Assembly (NCBI GenBank): GCA_030151135.1 | Contig: JASLEQ010000740.1 | Span: 1-5,114 of the forward strand | Reading direction: 5' to 3' | Length of the DNA stretch: 5,114 bases | Origin: Candidatus Sulfotelmatobacter sp. | GTDB lineage: Bacteria > Acidobacteriota > Terriglobia > Terriglobales > SbA1 | Shown: positions 5,004 through 5,114 of the stretch, piece after piece | Layout of the letters: each line of letters opens with the position of its first letter | How positions within the stretch are numbered: the first letter of the stretch is position 1 | Notes under the pieces: generated by a model | What the model saw: only the letters and a program-made list of their open reading frames with translations | Databases searched by the model: none | What the model was told of the DNA's origin: nothing | Translations under genes and position numbers: made by a program

Positions 5004-5114
5004 TTGTCCGCTTCCACTAGTCATTTAATCGCTCCGCACGGCGGTGAGCTGGTTAATCTGTTTGTGTCGTCGGAGAAAGCCGCAGAACTGAAAGCCCATT
5101 CGCGCGAATGGCCA
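5004..5114 (+). CDS. sat: Sulfate adenylyltransferase (ATP sulfurylase), N-terminal fragment
   Basis: Catalyses ATP + sulfate to adenosine 5'-phosphosulfate and pyrophosphate, the first step of sulfate activation in the cytoplasm; the same homo-oligomeric enzyme type also serves dissimilatory sulfur metabolism. Only 37 codons are present, open to the window end. LIAPHGGELVNLFV (8-21) is the typical opening of the bacterial/archaeal Sat (PHGG-LVN), followed by the expected helix EKAAELKAH (24-32) and REWP. TTG at 5004 is chosen because GGGAGG (4990-4995) sits eight bases upstream and the reading frame meets the conserved PHGG block after about ten residues, as usual in this family. Whether it is assimilatory or dissimilatory cannot be told; the genes that would show this (APS reductase or kinase, sulfite reductase) lie outside the window. 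Probably controlled through the hairpin over its ribosome binding site. Confidence 0.86.
   Translation, partial: MSASTSHLIAPHGGELVNLFVSSEKAAELKAHSREWP

Overview
The window reads as chromosomal DNA from a free-living bacterium with moderate GC. I infer Acidobacteriota (Terriglobia/Koribacter-like) from the style of the proteins: an acidobacterial-looking ATP sulfurylase N-terminus, a small TPR protein and frequent TTG starts. No rRNA or marker gene is present to confirm this. There is no sign of phage, transposon, plasmid or CRISPR content.

Layout from left to right:
(1) 1-981, minus: the N-terminal two thirds or more of a DEAD-box RNA helicase, cut by the window edge just inside motif VI.
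(2) 982-1295: a 314-bp divergent intergenic region with three dyad elements and a tentative promoter.
(3) 1296-2123, plus: a SAM hydroxide adenosyltransferase (SAM hydrolase, DUF62 family) with a TTG start, followed by a candidate terminator.
(4) 2208-2441, minus: a small Trp/Arg-rich protein of unknown function.
(5) 2556-2912, plus: a 118-aa TPR protein, divergent from (4), with an extended -10 promoter candidate.
(6) 2927-3748, minus: a family-2 glycosyltransferase of the dolichyl-phosphate-mannose-synthase type, convergent with (5) across 14 bp.
(7) 3866-4633, plus: an Sfp/Gsp-type 4'-phosphopantetheinyl transferase, divergent from (6), with a perfect TATAAT upstream.
(8) 4634-5003: a 370-bp gap without genes, containing several stem-loops, a recurring TGCG...TGCA element and a hairpin over the final ribosome binding site.
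(9) 5004-5114, plus: the first 37 codons of sulfate adenylyltransferase (sat), cut by the window edge.

The genes alternate in direction and do not form one operon, so each is probably expressed on its own. Loose thematic links exist: SAM hydrolase yields methionine plus adenosine, and ATP sulfurylase starts sulfate activation. The sequence does not show that they are co-regulated.

The part most worth a second look is the 370-bp region before sat. It looks like a long structured 5' leader whose last hairpin would hide the Shine-Dalgarno sequence. I could not match it to a named riboswitch class.
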